Shown: positions 8,701 through 16,255 of the stretch, one piece after another | How the letters are laid out: each line of letters starts with the position of its first letter | Numbering within the stretch: position 1 is the stretch's first letter | Assembly (NCBI RefSeq): GCF_009933135.1 | Contig: NZ_MAEH01000015.1 | Coordinates: 118,468 to 182,467, forward strand | Direction of reading: 5' to 3' | Origin: Candidatus Enterococcus leclercqii | GTDB lineage: Bacteria > Bacillota > Bacilli > Lactobacillales > Enterococcaceae | Length of the DNA stretch: 64,000 nt | The notes under the pieces: model-generated | Told to the model about the DNA's origin: nothing | Database searches by the model: none | The model's input: only the letters and a program-made list of their open reading frames with translations | Program-made: the position numbers and the translations under genes

Positions 8701-10638
8701 GTAATGGATCGTCCAGTCATAGGATTGGGTCTGTGTGTGATATTTAGGTGCCACTTTTTCTAGTGTTTTACCATAGTTAAGCTGAATAGAAGCTTCGGCT
8801 GTCAGATCGTCAGCCCAAGTCACGTTATTCACAATCGAATTGGTGGTTCCCCCGGCATCCGGTTTGGCATCATCATTGATAGCAGTGGTATAAATCACTC
8901 GGTAAGCCTGGTCGACTTCCCCTACAAATGTGATGTTTCCAGCATCATCGATTGTATAGTCCTGACCGGCAATCAGCGGCGTCGTACTGACGGTTGCTAT
9001 ATTGCCGGTAAAATCCAAAGTCACTGGATAAACTACAGCCGATTGATAGGTGACTTCCGCTGGAAAATGCTCCTGCAGCACTGGATTCGTCAGCGTTGAC
9101 AGCGTCTTGTTGATATCGACAGTCCAAGTGAGCGTCGTCGGGTTCAACTGCTTGTCAGGTGTAACGGCTTTTGAAACAGCATTTTTCGTATTTGGCTGGA
9201 TAAAGATTGTTTGCGGTGGCAGTTCATAGTTTTTCGGATAAGTGATTGTGGTCTTTCCCGGTTGTTTAATGATTTGTTGATCCACCGATACGTGATAGCT
9301 CAAGGTACCACCAGCCATAGGAGTGAAATTATCGGGATCGAATTCTTCTGGTACATTCCCGTCTTCATCGGTCATTGTCAATGTTACCATTCCCGTGTTC
9401 TGATCCACGGTGGCTTTTCCATACGTTTTTCCATTGCCATCTTTTAATGTAGTGGAGGCAGGCGGTGTGCCGGCAAATTTTAAAATATCTGGCAATACGA
9501 AAGTATACGTATCCCCTGGTTGCAGCTGAGCCTGCACAGTATCCGGTACCTTAAACGTAAAGTTCATCTGAAAATCGGTGGGATCTGTGACTGGTTCCGG
9601 ATCATAGGTAACACTGGAAATCAAGCTGCCACCATTGGCATATTGATCCAGCAAATCTTGGATATCCCGGCCAACTGCAGCAGCCTTGGTAGCTGCTTTG
9701 GTCTTAGTGGTAGGCTTACTCTCAGTTGTCATATCTGAAGAGTCCCTCGTAGGCATGGTCTGATTAGCACTTGTTTCCGACTCTGAAGACTCGCTTGTGG
9801 TTTGGCTATCCCTCTGGTTGGTAGACGTAACCGTTGTTTCGGTGGAATCTTTTTGATTATCAGAGGGCTGTGTCGTGGTTTCACTCTCATTTCCGCTATT
9901 CTCGGAATTTGACTCTTCCGCTGAGGATTCAGTTGTCAGCTCCAGTAGGACTTTTTGATCATCAATTATCGCCGTCACCGTTTTTTCAACAGCGGGTATC
10001 TTTAACGTCATTTCCAAGGTCACTTCTTCCTGAGTTTCACCTTGGACCGTTACTTTCAACTGGTTCTCCGGCAACGTAGCAGCAATCGTCTCTGAAGCAG
10101 CTGTTTTGTCACCAGCTGTGGCAGCTGCCTCGGTGCTTTCTTGATCAGTGGCAGCCTCAGTCGTTGAAGCAGTTGCACCTGTATTTTTAGCTGATTGATT
10201 ACTTGCAGTAGCCGGTGCAACAACATTTTTCTTTCCACCTACTGTCAGTAGATCGCTTGCTGCAGAGGTTAATGAGTTACTTTCATCAATGGTCGTTTCT
10301 TGCCCTTCTGATTGACTCGCTGGTAGTTGTTTAGCCGCAATTTCAAAGCGGACATTCTTCAAATCTTCCAGCCTTCCCTTCACCAAAGTAACATCCTCGA
10401 TGGTTCCCGGCATCACTGTCAGCAGCTTTTCAACAGCTGTCTTTGCTAGATGATCGAGTTTCAAAGTCAGCTTGACCTTCGCTGTGTCTCCTTCACGCTC
10501 TGTCACTGTCAGCTTTTTGATTTCAACAATAGGCGCTTGCCCCACTGTTTCTGCAATGGCGGTGATGGGTACCATATTTACCATTAAAATGAACGCAATT
10601 AAAATATTAAGTATGCGCCAGGTTTCTTTTCTCTTCAT
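2737..10638 (-). CDS. giant YPKTG-anchored adhesin with SpaA-like repeats
   Basis: Cell-wall adhesin of 2633 aa. I start it at the ATG at 10638 (MKRKETWRILNIL), which has AGGAGG 6 bases upstream; a longer upstream frame lacks a ribosome site. Order of parts: signal peptide; N-terminal domain; a low-complexity Ser/Thr/Glu stretch at about residues 120-330; several Ig-like adhesin domains recognisable by repeated phrases such as WTVDINKTLSTLTNPVL, WVIDINKNGY and WKLWINQAQSLLTNPVL; then about twelve SpaA/Cna-B-like domains. These repeat a Lys near GxAxLxKT and a Glu in E-x-APxGY-like turns, the pattern of spontaneous Lys-Asn isopeptide domains. The C-terminus is YPKTG, a hydrophobic segment and RRKE, a sortase A signal. 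No sortase or pilus genes are adjacent. The ligand is unknown. Confidence 0.9.
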   Translation of the reverse strand: MKRKETWRILNILIAFILMVNMVPITAIAETVGQAPIVEIKKLTVTEREGDTAKVKLTLKLDHLAKTAVEKLLTVMPGTIEDVTLVKGRLEDLKNVRFEIAAKQLPASQSEGQETTIDESNSLTSAASDLLTVGGKKNVVAPATASNQSAKNTGATASTTEAATDQESTEAAATAGDKTAASETIAATLPENQLKVTVQGETQEEVTLEMTLKIPAVEKTVTAIIDDQKVLLELTTESSAEESNSENSGNESETTTQPSDNQKDSTETTVTSTNQRDSQTTSESSESETSANQTMPTRDSSDMTTESKPTTKTKAATKAAAVGRDIQDLLDQYANGGSLISSVTYDPEPVTDPTDFQMNFTFKVPDTVQAQLQPGDTYTFVLPDILKFAGTPPASTTLKDGNGKTYGKATVDQNTGMVTLTMTDEDGNVPEEFDPDNFTPMAGGTLSYHVSVDQQIIKQPGKTTITYPKNYELPPQTIFIQPNTKNAVSKAVTPDKQLNPTTLTWTVDINKTLSTLTNPVLQEHFPAEVTYQSAVVYPVTLDFTGNIATVSTTPLIAGQDYTIDDAGNITFVGEVDQAYRVIYTTAINDDAKPDAGGTTNSIVNNVTWADDLTAEASIQLNYGKTLEKVAPKYHTQTQSYDWTIHYNYGQKIIDTQTPLIDTYSTNMDLDASSIKLHYMTIGSNGKATQGAEVPSTAYTLDTSTPGKLSILFNESIAQNQAINISYTTKVNQLVTENSPADVKVTNTVEQGKVPPSTPGNIPQPQQQVVIKNKPTLDIAQKLSNWVIDINKNGYQLNHANFTDTIDYSDYGYLSTPVYFPAGKPVQGYPQIVDKTTGQELKGALLVDGKYEFGEEDDSQRDYVVNIQSSKENLSGNGQYAYDNFTVTFVNAYAQTNHTFQMFYTLLYNHFEGSDVDIPGELTYTNKIDITWNDKDGNPHHSTDENHFTTTSDEANQGVKFGSYNAITKEITWTVIANYNNIGVASFSMDDPIITDKNSPENSQVYVPGSLTILRGTIDTKGNFSATEQSAYQGNQLGQAYITVQEPSEESNVLHLQIGQKNSDGSGRIPGWSENGTPMTYQIQFKTSLKNLEVSHGTYDNMATTEVGGVTNELSAQVSVKYGGKPLGKSGQYTQATNQIDWKLWINQAQSLLTNPVLTDNPSTNQIVDLSTVKLYLGNVDVDGNLSQGPELVQGKDYFLQLTTDPATGQQQLTVAFSEDYKEAGQSATNTIEKPYLLTYSAKPNLSSATEKVTNNASLKADGTEITNPDTSTTINVTVTNANGSAYGNKGRVTIQKINENGSPLAGAHLQLIRRYTNSLSPDEIIYDVTTDATGKVTFGNLIYSSSAFQYILKEVAAPAGYTISDELVSGKVLTVDKTSTGSGTPIAIVNNRIAVTFYKNGSRTSGNVKLNGGLFILEKATDDGYNAVGQPFAASSNGVLLNDLDVGDYRLRELSPPADDKGPTYLINSEPVLFSVKQLSNGQKKVYLSGAEETPITSVSLNDYLGSAQLQKKSENEKKLAGAIFSVKWAPEGSSDFTEVEPTDGNSFVTDSNGKLTLTDLRPGNYQVTESQAASGYYLNNQVMTFRITGDVDSRPDPVKINNGAPLINYKGSAQFSKVAVDEQGKEKVLADATFALLNDAGQPLDQDGKVVQSLDEAQQVFSDDEGLFTVNGLSPGTTYGLTEVAVPKDYVINDTVLWFTTPLSAPQNTGVTINSADQKLVYKESTPYRNYNWKVYWDKVAQNKLSDDENTAPLGLALYKVYRVEGENTEDIAKNSTIDHGQIETEIDGQQVAVFQSNPLTGRISVFNLTGGTYYYQEIQAPKGYLLDTTKYRFTLPSNLKPANGTEIALSPAVDGETDEEGTQEVPVVIGNQDQIQRVAVRNYQGAAEMQKTLADGETPLADATFGVYQEDGQQVLQEGTPLTVTSDENGRVYAEGLAPGNYYFQETATPENHYIVNTTKVSFTIPTSSSSKPAVVEIKDGNGDPYRLPNYQGAAQLIKLDGEADEKTPLAGAVFEVYTKEGMRVADQQELVSDENGQVTVTDLAPGAYYFQEVNAPAGYVLNERQVNFTIPDSWEGELPLVTEEKGQPLTLTNYQGQARLTKTNEAKEQLAGAVFELTDEVGNVLPGFEALTSQGDGSITVTGLAPGNYRFKERQSPAGYLLNTAELPLFTIPAEATDQPAVVVQFADGTPLTAVNYRGSARLQKTVETTQGTVGLAGAHFKVVDDQTLAPIDGFTDLVSDGQGNVIADGLAPGSYRFMETQAPTGYIMDPTPSESFTIDSEAADKPTVVEVGQFVNFQGTVRVHKTDSEGNPLSGAVFQIWDLSQQPATLVPGYDKLISDENGEVLATGLAPGSYEMREKTPPTGFIANTRTLPFIVATSASQQPVIDLGTFVNFKGEARLLKTDEAGDSLAGAEFRLERLDHGKGRQITTSPLLSDENGEVLLENLAPGEYQLQEAKAPDGYIRSTRTITFTIDSAAAREPQLDLGTLVNYQGAVHLRKTNAKHETLGGAVFQLWQVADGNEAVVPGFEKVVSDEKGLLSANGLAPGSYEWRELTPPTGYKVSRKAVGFTIPTASDTAVSLDLGDFINQQQPGKTYPKTGDTIRRTLPLAGLVLIVIAGGLWLYRRKE

Positions 10639-10738
10639 CGTAGACCCTCCTGGAATAACTTCTTTTTTTAAACACACTCAAGGAGCGCGTGAATTGACAC
10701 ATAACGACAGCAAAAAACACGACAACTACAAATAAAGT

Positions 10739-10766
10739 ATTTTATCAGTCTACTGTCTTTTCACAA
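10739..10766 (-). promoter_or_regulatory. putative promoter of the adhesin gene
   Basis: On the minus strand TTGTGA (10761-10766) and TAAAAT (10739-10744) are 16 bases apart, about 100 bases before the start codon. The rest of the 10767-11136 gap is AT-rich, with no supported gene. Confidence 0.5.
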
Positions 10767-11136
10767 TAGTCCAACAAAATACGCAGGATTCTGGATATAT
10801 TTAAAGTATAGCGAAGAAGGTACCTATTTACCAACAATAGGAACCAGTTTTGATGGATAATTTCTGAAAAAATCCATAAAAACGAATTCACGACAGATTC
10901 CATTTTTCCAACATTTCAACCAAATCTATTTTTCATATTAAGAAGACAAAGCTTCTTTCATTGAACAAAAAGATAAAAAATATTGATGATAAAGCAATAA
11001 CAAAAAATCAGCATGCATTTTCAGTTATTCTACCTTATATTTTTATGATTTTCGGATAATTTTTAATGTTCTGCGAGTTGTAAATCCCCTTAACTGCTCC
11101 CAACATTTCTAAAAGCTGCCACAGCGACGTAACTAA

Positions 11137-11172
11137 CAAAAAAGCCCCGCCTTCAAAATGAAGGCAAGGCCA
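11137..11172 (-). terminator. intrinsic terminator of rnjB
   Basis: On the minus strand GCCTTGCCTTCA and TGAAGGCGGGGC form a GC-rich stem, followed by TTTTTT. It begins 14 bases after the RNase J2 stop codon. Confidence 0.85.
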
Positions 11173-11186
11173 TTCGTTGTTTGTGA

Positions 11187-12866
11187 TTAGCGGCGTTTGT
11201 TTCGTTGGGTTGCTTCCATGATGACTGGCAGGACTACTGGACGGCGCTTGGTCTGCTCAAAGAGATAACGGCCGATGCGGTCACGGATATCTTGTTTGAG
11301 CTTTGCCCATTCAAAGTCCTCGTCTTGCAAGTGTTTTTCTACGATTTCAGTAACCATATCCGCACTTTCTCTAATCAAGTCGCGACTAGCTTTGACATAG
11401 ACGAAACCTCGGGAAGTAATCTGAGGGTGGGAAACAATCTTTTTCTCCCGTCGATTGATGGTGCATACGGCAATGAAGATCCCGTCTTCTGAAAGAATCT
11501 TACGGTCCCGCAGCACGATATTGCCGATGTCCCCAACACCGATGCCATCGATTAAGACGTTTTCAGCCGGTACTGAACCGCCTTGGATCATCTTCCCTTT
11601 TTTGTACTCCAGCACATCGCCACGAGCAGTGATGAAAATGTGGCTGAGAGGAATACCAATCTGTTCGGCCAATTGGGCATGGGCAGCCAGTTGGCGATAT
11701 TCGCCTTGCACTGGCACGAAGTACTTGGGACGCATCATGTTCAGCATCAACTGTAGATTGTCTGGGTTGGCATGACCGGAAACCCGCAGATTATCAGAAA
11801 TCTGCTTGACTGTCCCACCGGCACGAAAAACGATATCTTCTGTCTTGGCAACGATAGTTTCCATTGCAGTCGTAGGCGTTGTAGCGATGTAGACCAGATC
11901 ACCTTCTTGGATTCGCAAAGTACGATGAGTTCCGTTAGCCATTCGTTGCAGAGCTTTAATTGGTTCACCCATACGGCCAGTTTCCATAATAATCAGGCGC
12001 TCAGCCGGGTATTGTTTCATTTCTTTTTGGGTGATGAACATGTCTTCATCTGGAACTTCCAATTTTCCTAACTTCATGGCTGTGCGAATGATTCGACCAA
12101 AATCTTGACCAGTCAAAACGACTTTGCGGCCAGCTTTATGGGCAGCATTCAACACTTGTTGCACCCGTTGCAGATTGGAAGCGACCATTGCCACAATGAT
12201 ACGACCTTCCCAATATTGGATGGTGTCGGAAACTTCGTCAGCAATGGTGCGCTCCGAAGCCACCGGTGTTGGATTTTCAGCGTTGGAAGAAGTCGATAAT
12301 AATGCCAGTACGCCTTCTTTGCCGATTTCTCCCAAGCGAGAGAAATCCGTTTGATACATAGGCACAGCCGCTTGATCAAACTTGAAATCACCGGTATAGA
12401 CAATATTGCCTTCGGTTGTTTTCAAACTGATCCCCACTGAATCCGGGATTGAGTGAGTGGTGCGGAAAAAGCTCACCACGCCACTGCCAAAGTCGATTTC
12501 CGTATGTTCGTCGATCACATGGAAATCTTTAAATTTCTTCGTACCTTCATTTTTGTGGACATTGATTTTAGCCAATTCGATGGTCAGCTTGGTCCCGAAA
12601 ACGGGGACCTCCACTCGCTCCAACAGATAAGGCAGTGCGCCAATGGCATCTGCGTGCCCGTGAGTCAAGAAAACCCCCACCACCCGCTCAGCATTTTCTT
12701 CCAAATACGTAAAGTCTGGGATCACTGTATCGATCCCCAACAATTCATTGTCCGGGTATTTCAGACCACAGTCAAAAATAAAAATATCCCCGTCCACTTC
12801 TGTCAAATACATGTTTTTCCCGTTTTCCCGCACGCCGGCTAACGGAATAATTTTGATGTCGCTCAA
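11187..12866 (-). CDS. rnjB: ribonuclease J2 (metallo-beta-lactamase/beta-CASP RNase)
   Basis: Protein of 559 aa in the RNase J family, which acts in mRNA turnover and 5'-end processing, usually in a complex with RNase J1. The metallo-beta-lactamase signature is THGHADAIGALPYLL near residue 70: the final His of HxHxDH is replaced by Ala. Other metal ligands remain (TTHSIPDS, YTGDFKFD, SGHANPDN). This altered motif is the mark of RNase J2, which has weak or no exonuclease activity of its own. I prefer the TTG at 12866 because AGGTGAT, a perfect anti-Shine-Dalgarno match, lies 4 bases upstream; a GTG at 12875 is the alternative. Family certain; J2 rather than J1 is inferred from the motif. Confidence 0.9.
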   Translation of the reverse strand: MSDIKIIPLAGVRENGKNMYLTEVDGDIFIFDCGLKYPDNELLGIDTVIPDFTYLEENAERVVGVFLTHGHADAIGALPYLLERVEVPVFGTKLTIELAKINVHKNEGTKKFKDFHVIDEHTEIDFGSGVVSFFRTTHSIPDSVGISLKTTEGNIVYTGDFKFDQAAVPMYQTDFSRLGEIGKEGVLALLSTSSNAENPTPVASERTIADEVSDTIQYWEGRIIVAMVASNLQRVQQVLNAAHKAGRKVVLTGQDFGRIIRTAMKLGKLEVPDEDMFITQKEMKQYPAERLIIMETGRMGEPIKALQRMANGTHRTLRIQEGDLVYIATTPTTAMETIVAKTEDIVFRAGGTVKQISDNLRVSGHANPDNLQLMLNMMRPKYFVPVQGEYRQLAAHAQLAEQIGIPLSHIFITARGDVLEYKKGKMIQGGSVPAENVLIDGIGVGDIGNIVLRDRKILSEDGIFIAVCTINRREKKIVSHPQITSRGFVYVKASRDLIRESADMVTEIVEKHLQDEDFEWAKLKQDIRDRIGRYLFEQTKRRPVVLPVIMEATQRNKRR

Positions 12867-12875
12867 AAAAATCAC

Positions 12876-13523
12876 CTGTTCTTTCTATAAAGTTCCCAAA
12901 GCAGTTGGCAACATGATGCTGTGCGAAGCTCCCTTATAACCAAAAGCAGTAGCAGCAGATAATTGCTGAAGAAAAGCGATTGTACAGTTGTTTCAAAAAA
13001 ACAAACCATAAGTACTGCTGATTGTGTGCAGCTTGTAACGATTCGCAATAAACAGCTAAACAATCAGTCTTCAACAGTTTTACAGACCTGCTGGATTAAG
13101 GTTCAAAAAAGCGAGGGACAGCAGACCAGTTGGGACTGCGTTGAGTTGGATCAGAGAATCGCTGAACATACCACAAAATCAAGCCTTGATACTTTTACCG
13201 AAAACACAGAATAACAGGCCACCGACAGCTTATTATTATAGTAGGGATTTACTGTGAATCTTTCGGCCAAAAAGTTCAATTGGCTGATGTTGGTCTATTC
13301 AGATTTCCTCAGTTATTCTTCTGGTTTCTTGCATTTGGGCTCGTCGCTGCTATGAGTTAGACCGCACCGTGCAAGTATTCCTGAAAATCACATGCCTAAG
13401 CATCCAGTGAATATTATACACTAAAACCAGTGATAAGTTGAGCCTTGCACCATAGCAGTCAAGGAAAACTTAGAGATCATCAGCCTGTGATTCAGGAAAA
13501 GCGCAACAATCCGTAACCCATCA
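12876..13523. other. intergenic region upstream of rnjB
   Basis: About 650 bases with no frame I can support. Short frames on both strands lack ribosome sites and known families. A TACAAT-like -10 on the minus strand near 12980 may belong to rnjB, but its -35 is poor. Nothing else recognisable. Confidence 0.4.
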
Positions 13524-13575
13524 CAAAAAAACAGCAGGTGGTCACCGGAATTTATACCAGTGACCAGCCGCTGTT
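13524..13575 (-). terminator. intrinsic terminator after SdpI-like gene
   Basis: On the minus strand AACAGCGGCTGGTCACTGG pairs imperfectly with CCGGTGACCACCTGCTGTT and is followed by a T-run. It lies just after the stop of the 13596 gene. Confidence 0.8.
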
Positions 13576-13595
13576 CATTTTCAGCTGGATTCGTT

Positions 13596-13895
13596 CTATT
13601 TTTTTAGCCGCTGGATAGTAATCAAATCACTGATCAAAAAACCTGCAAGCACTGCTAACAACATCCCCCAGAAGAAGCGACGATCCGTGGGCTGGCCCAG
13701 CGCAAAATACAAAGCTCCACCTGTCACTCCCAAAACCAACAGAATCACTCCTGCCAAACGATTGGACAGCTGCCACGTCTTTTTTCCAAATGTTCGGTAA
13801 GCCAATCCTTTATAACCAAAACCCGACTCCGGTCGCCCGGAAAAATACAATGCCGCAGCACCCAATAAAATTAAACAAATGAACAAAAAAATCAT
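13596..13895 (-). CDS. small SdpI/YfhL-like membrane protein
   Basis: Membrane protein of 99 aa. The hydrophobic segments are MIFLFICLILLGAAALYF, LAGVILLVLGVTGGALYFAL and FFWGMLLAVLAGFLISDL. Between the first two lies GLAYRTFGKKTWQLSNR, which resembles the GYRT-x-KxTWxxANR motif of the SdpI/YfhL family (immunity or signalling membrane proteins). It is about half the length of B. subtilis SdpI, so it corresponds to the C-terminal SdpI domain only. It has its own terminator and stands alone. Whether it gives immunity to any toxin is unknown. Confidence 0.6.
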   Translation of the reverse strand: MIFLFICLILLGAAALYFSGRPESGFGYKGLAYRTFGKKTWQLSNRLAGVILLVLGVTGGALYFALGQPTDRRFFWGMLLAVLAGFLISDLITIQRLKK

Positions 13896-14050
13896 AATGT
13901 ACTCCTTTTTCTCGTGAAAACTTTTTTAATAATTTAGTTCTGGTCATTATTGTGGCATATTTGAACAGGACTGACAAGAAGCATCAATGGCAGAAAAAAA
14001 TCTTTGAACAGGCTATAGCTGATGATTCTTATGAAAATAGCAACTCCTTC

Positions 14051-15190
14051 TTACAATTGTAAAAACGCCTCTACAGCTGCCACTTTTTCTGCCAATGTCC
14101 GCTCACCATCCAACAAAAGATCCGCTCCTTCAGCGATATAGTCATCGTGGGCTTTGAAAAGTGAACGGGAAAATTCCAAATAATTGGTCAACTGACTGCG
14201 AATTGCCCCACCATCATCCTGGGGCTGATCTCGCAAAATCATGCGCGCCAATGCAATATCCAGTGGCGTTTTTACATAGACTGACAGACTGATCAGCTCT
14301 TTTAGTGCCGGATGTTTACGGCCAAAAGGAAAATCCAACAAAATCAGTGCCGGTTTTAGAGCCAACGCCTGTTCGAGGTCCTGCTTCAAAGCTGAAACAT
14401 CATAGCGAGATACCGCCTCTCGGAGTGGTGTTCCCAGCGGTGGCGCATCTGGCAGCTGGTCAATGTCATAATCATCGAAGGACAAGACAATAGCTTCTGG
14501 ATGCCCTTCTTTCAGTGCAGCAATCAACGTAGACTTGCCGCCGGCGGTAACACCTGCCACCGCCACCACTTGTGTCAGCAACGACTTTTGCGACTGTTGC
14601 ATCGGTTTTGAATCCCCTGCGTCTTGAAGGGCAAGTCTATCCTTTTCAGCCGACCATTCCTCACGCAAAATGCCGTACTTCACCGAATCATGATATTCTC
14701 CCTGCCAAAAGCGGACACTGCGAATAACCCCTTCTTTTTTCATCCCCAGTTTTTCTCCCAAACGTTGCATACGGGGATTGCCTGACCAAGTGGTAAATCC
14801 GATATGGGGTAGATAATCAAAGGATTCGAAAAGATAGTCCAGCCACACCTGCAAAGCGCAAACACCAATACCCCGCCCCCACGAACTTTGCTGAAAGATT
14901 ACGATACCTATCTCCAACCACTGCTGCAATGTACCATCTGACCAGTAGGCCGTTACTTCTCCTACTAGCTGACCCTCGACTTCAATCACGCCTCTCATCG
15001 GGTTGTCCATCGAGCTTTGCCCCCACCCATCACGGTAACTTTCCCAGCTTTGGATAGGATCGTTGAAATAGGGGCCATTGTACGCCATCCACCTACGGTC
15101 CGCCGCGGGCCCATAGCTGACTTCCCACATTTCTCGTAAATCCGCTGCATCCACAGTTCGGATCGTAACACCTGCTAACGACTTCTTCAT
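14051..15190 (-). CDS. GNAT acetyltransferase fused to uridine-kinase-like P-loop domain
   Basis: Protein of 379 aa with two domains. Residues 1 to about 180 look like a RimJ/RimL-type GNAT N-acetyltransferase (GIVIFQQSSWGRGIGVCALQ, then NPRMQRLGEKLGMKKEG, the acetyl-CoA-binding and late-helix motifs). After a linker, residues 205-379 form a nucleoside/uridine-kinase-like P-loop domain: Walker A GVTAGGKST at 213-221, then LSFDDYDID, ILLDFPFGRKH and a lid-like stretch LARMILRDQ. The start at 15190 has GAGGTGG 7 bases upstream. The fusion could modify or phosphorylate a small molecule such as an antibiotic or nucleoside, but the substrate is unknown. Both domain calls come from motifs. Confidence 0.75.
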   Translation of the reverse strand: MKKSLAGVTIRTVDAADLREMWEVSYGPAADRRWMAYNGPYFNDPIQSWESYRDGWGQSSMDNPMRGVIEVEGQLVGEVTAYWSDGTLQQWLEIGIVIFQQSSWGRGIGVCALQVWLDYLFESFDYLPHIGFTTWSGNPRMQRLGEKLGMKKEGVIRSVRFWQGEYHDSVKYGILREEWSAEKDRLALQDAGDSKPMQQSQKSLLTQVVAVAGVTAGGKSTLIAALKEGHPEAIVLSFDDYDIDQLPDAPPLGTPLREAVSRYDVSALKQDLEQALALKPALILLDFPFGRKHPALKELISLSVYVKTPLDIALARMILRDQPQDDGGAIRSQLTNYLEFSRSLFKAHDDYIAEGADLLLDGERTLAEKVAAVEAFLQL

Positions 15191-15267
15191 CTATTTCCAC
15201 CTCGTTTTCTCTGAGCAAAGCTAACCAGAGCATTTGCGTTTATGATAACAGAAAGCTGCCAAAACCA

Positions 15268-15276
15268 TGCTATAAT
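15268..15276 (+). promoter_or_regulatory. extended -10 promoter of the nucleotidyltransferase gene
   Basis: TGCTATAAT is a perfect extended -10 element with no good -35. It sits 33 bases before the chosen start codon, between divergent genes. Confidence 0.6.
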
Positions 15277-15308
15277 TGAAAAAAGTTTTTAGGAAAAGAG
15301 GTTTTACA

Positions 15309-16121
15309 ATGGATCGTATTCACTTACCACAAGCTCGAGATGCTCTGCTCTTGGAACTTAAAAAAATAGCAATCGCAAATCCACTAGTTAGCGGCATTTT
15401 TTTGGGTGGTTCTCTGGCAGCAGGAAACGCCGATGATTGGTCAGATATTGATCTGCGCTTAGTTACAGCAGGCAATACCCAGCAGGTGACAACTCTCTTG
15501 TCGGAAATAGTTAATCGACTTGAAAGTGAAGGTCGAATCCTATTTATCGAAACTTACGCGACAAATTATACTGTTTTGCATTTTCCTAAATTCGTAAAGG
15601 TGGACCTTTTTGTCTATTCCAAGTCGACATTGTTACCTTCTCCTTGGTTAGCATCTATCAACATCCTCAATGATGATTCTCAGAACTATTTAGCAAAAGT
15701 TAAAGCAATAGCAAAAAAGCTGCCCTTACCGATAGATCAGTCTTTACTGGATGGCTATCTCATGAAATATTACGCCAATCTCCATGATTTTTACCGTCGA
15801 TGGCAGCGCGGCGAAAGCAATTATCTACATCAAGATGCTTTAATGATAAAGCATTGTCTAGTATCGCTATGGTATTTGAAAGCTGGTCAACTACCCAACA
15901 ATCTAGGCGACTGGAGTAAATATGAAGGTCCCCGTAGCCGGTTAACTCCAAAGCAAATAGCGGCACTTACACTCTTTACACCGTTAGCAGCAGCCAGGAT
16001 TCCTGATTTTATACAATGGTCAATAAATTGTATTGCCGAGACAGCCTCAGCAATTGCCACAACTCATGGACTGACTTTTTCTGAAAGACAGCATCAACAG
16101 ATCACTGAATTAGTTCTATAG
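15309..16121 (+). CDS. nucleotidyltransferase-fold protein
   Basis: Protein of 270 aa. The start is the ATG at 15309, preceded by AAGAGG; an upstream in-frame ATG falls inside the -10 region. Residues 25-45 carry FLGGSLAAGNADDWSDIDL, the GGSxAxGxxDxxSDIDL signature of polymerase-beta-like nucleotidyltransferases (aminoglycoside adenylyltransferases, lincosamide transferases, MNT toxins), with VDLFVY supplying a later acidic residue. The C-terminal two thirds is helical, as in AadE-like enzymes. It may adenylylate an antibiotic or a protein, but similarity to a specific resistance enzyme cannot be judged here. It has its own promoter and terminator. Confidence 0.75.
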   Translation: MDRIHLPQARDALLLELKKIAIANPLVSGIFLGGSLAAGNADDWSDIDLRLVTAGNTQQVTTLLSEIVNRLESEGRILFIETYATNYTVLHFPKFVKVDLFVYSKSTLLPSPWLASINILNDDSQNYLAKVKAIAKKLPLPIDQSLLDGYLMKYYANLHDFYRRWQRGESNYLHQDALMIKHCLVSLWYLKAGQLPNNLGDWSKYEGPRSRLTPKQIAALTLFTPLAAARIPDFIQWSINCIAETASAIATTHGLTFSERQHQQITELVL

Positions 16122-16131
16122 ATAAAAATGA

Positions 16132-16177
16132 AAAAAGAAGCAACTTCGGTTAAAGAACTGAAGTTGCTTCTTTTTTG
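16132..16177. terminator. bidirectional terminator between convergent genes
   Basis: AAAGAAGCAACTTC pairs with GAAGTTGCTTCTTTTTT, with A- and T-runs on either side, so it can stop transcription from both strands. It is also part of a repeat shared with 41331-41455. Confidence 0.85.
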
Positions 16178-16240
16178 CTTATGTCTTACGTTTGGTCATG
16201 CTCGCTTCTGAGGGCAGTGACAAGACGATTGTCACAACCT
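16150..16240. repeat. terminator-linked dispersed repeat, copy 1
   Basis: The right arm of the terminator and the following 65 bases resemble 41360-41455. Shared blocks include ACGTTTGGT, TCGCTTC and ACGATTGTC in the same order and at similar spacing. Origin unknown. Confidence 0.55.
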
Positions 16241-16255
16241 ATTTTTAAACAAGAT

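Noticed and set aside
2952..10560. Evenly spaced similar segments in the adhesin gene, at first sight like an array
   Set aside because: They are in-frame protein repeats of about 250-300 bases with diverged sequence, not CRISPR repeats and spacers.
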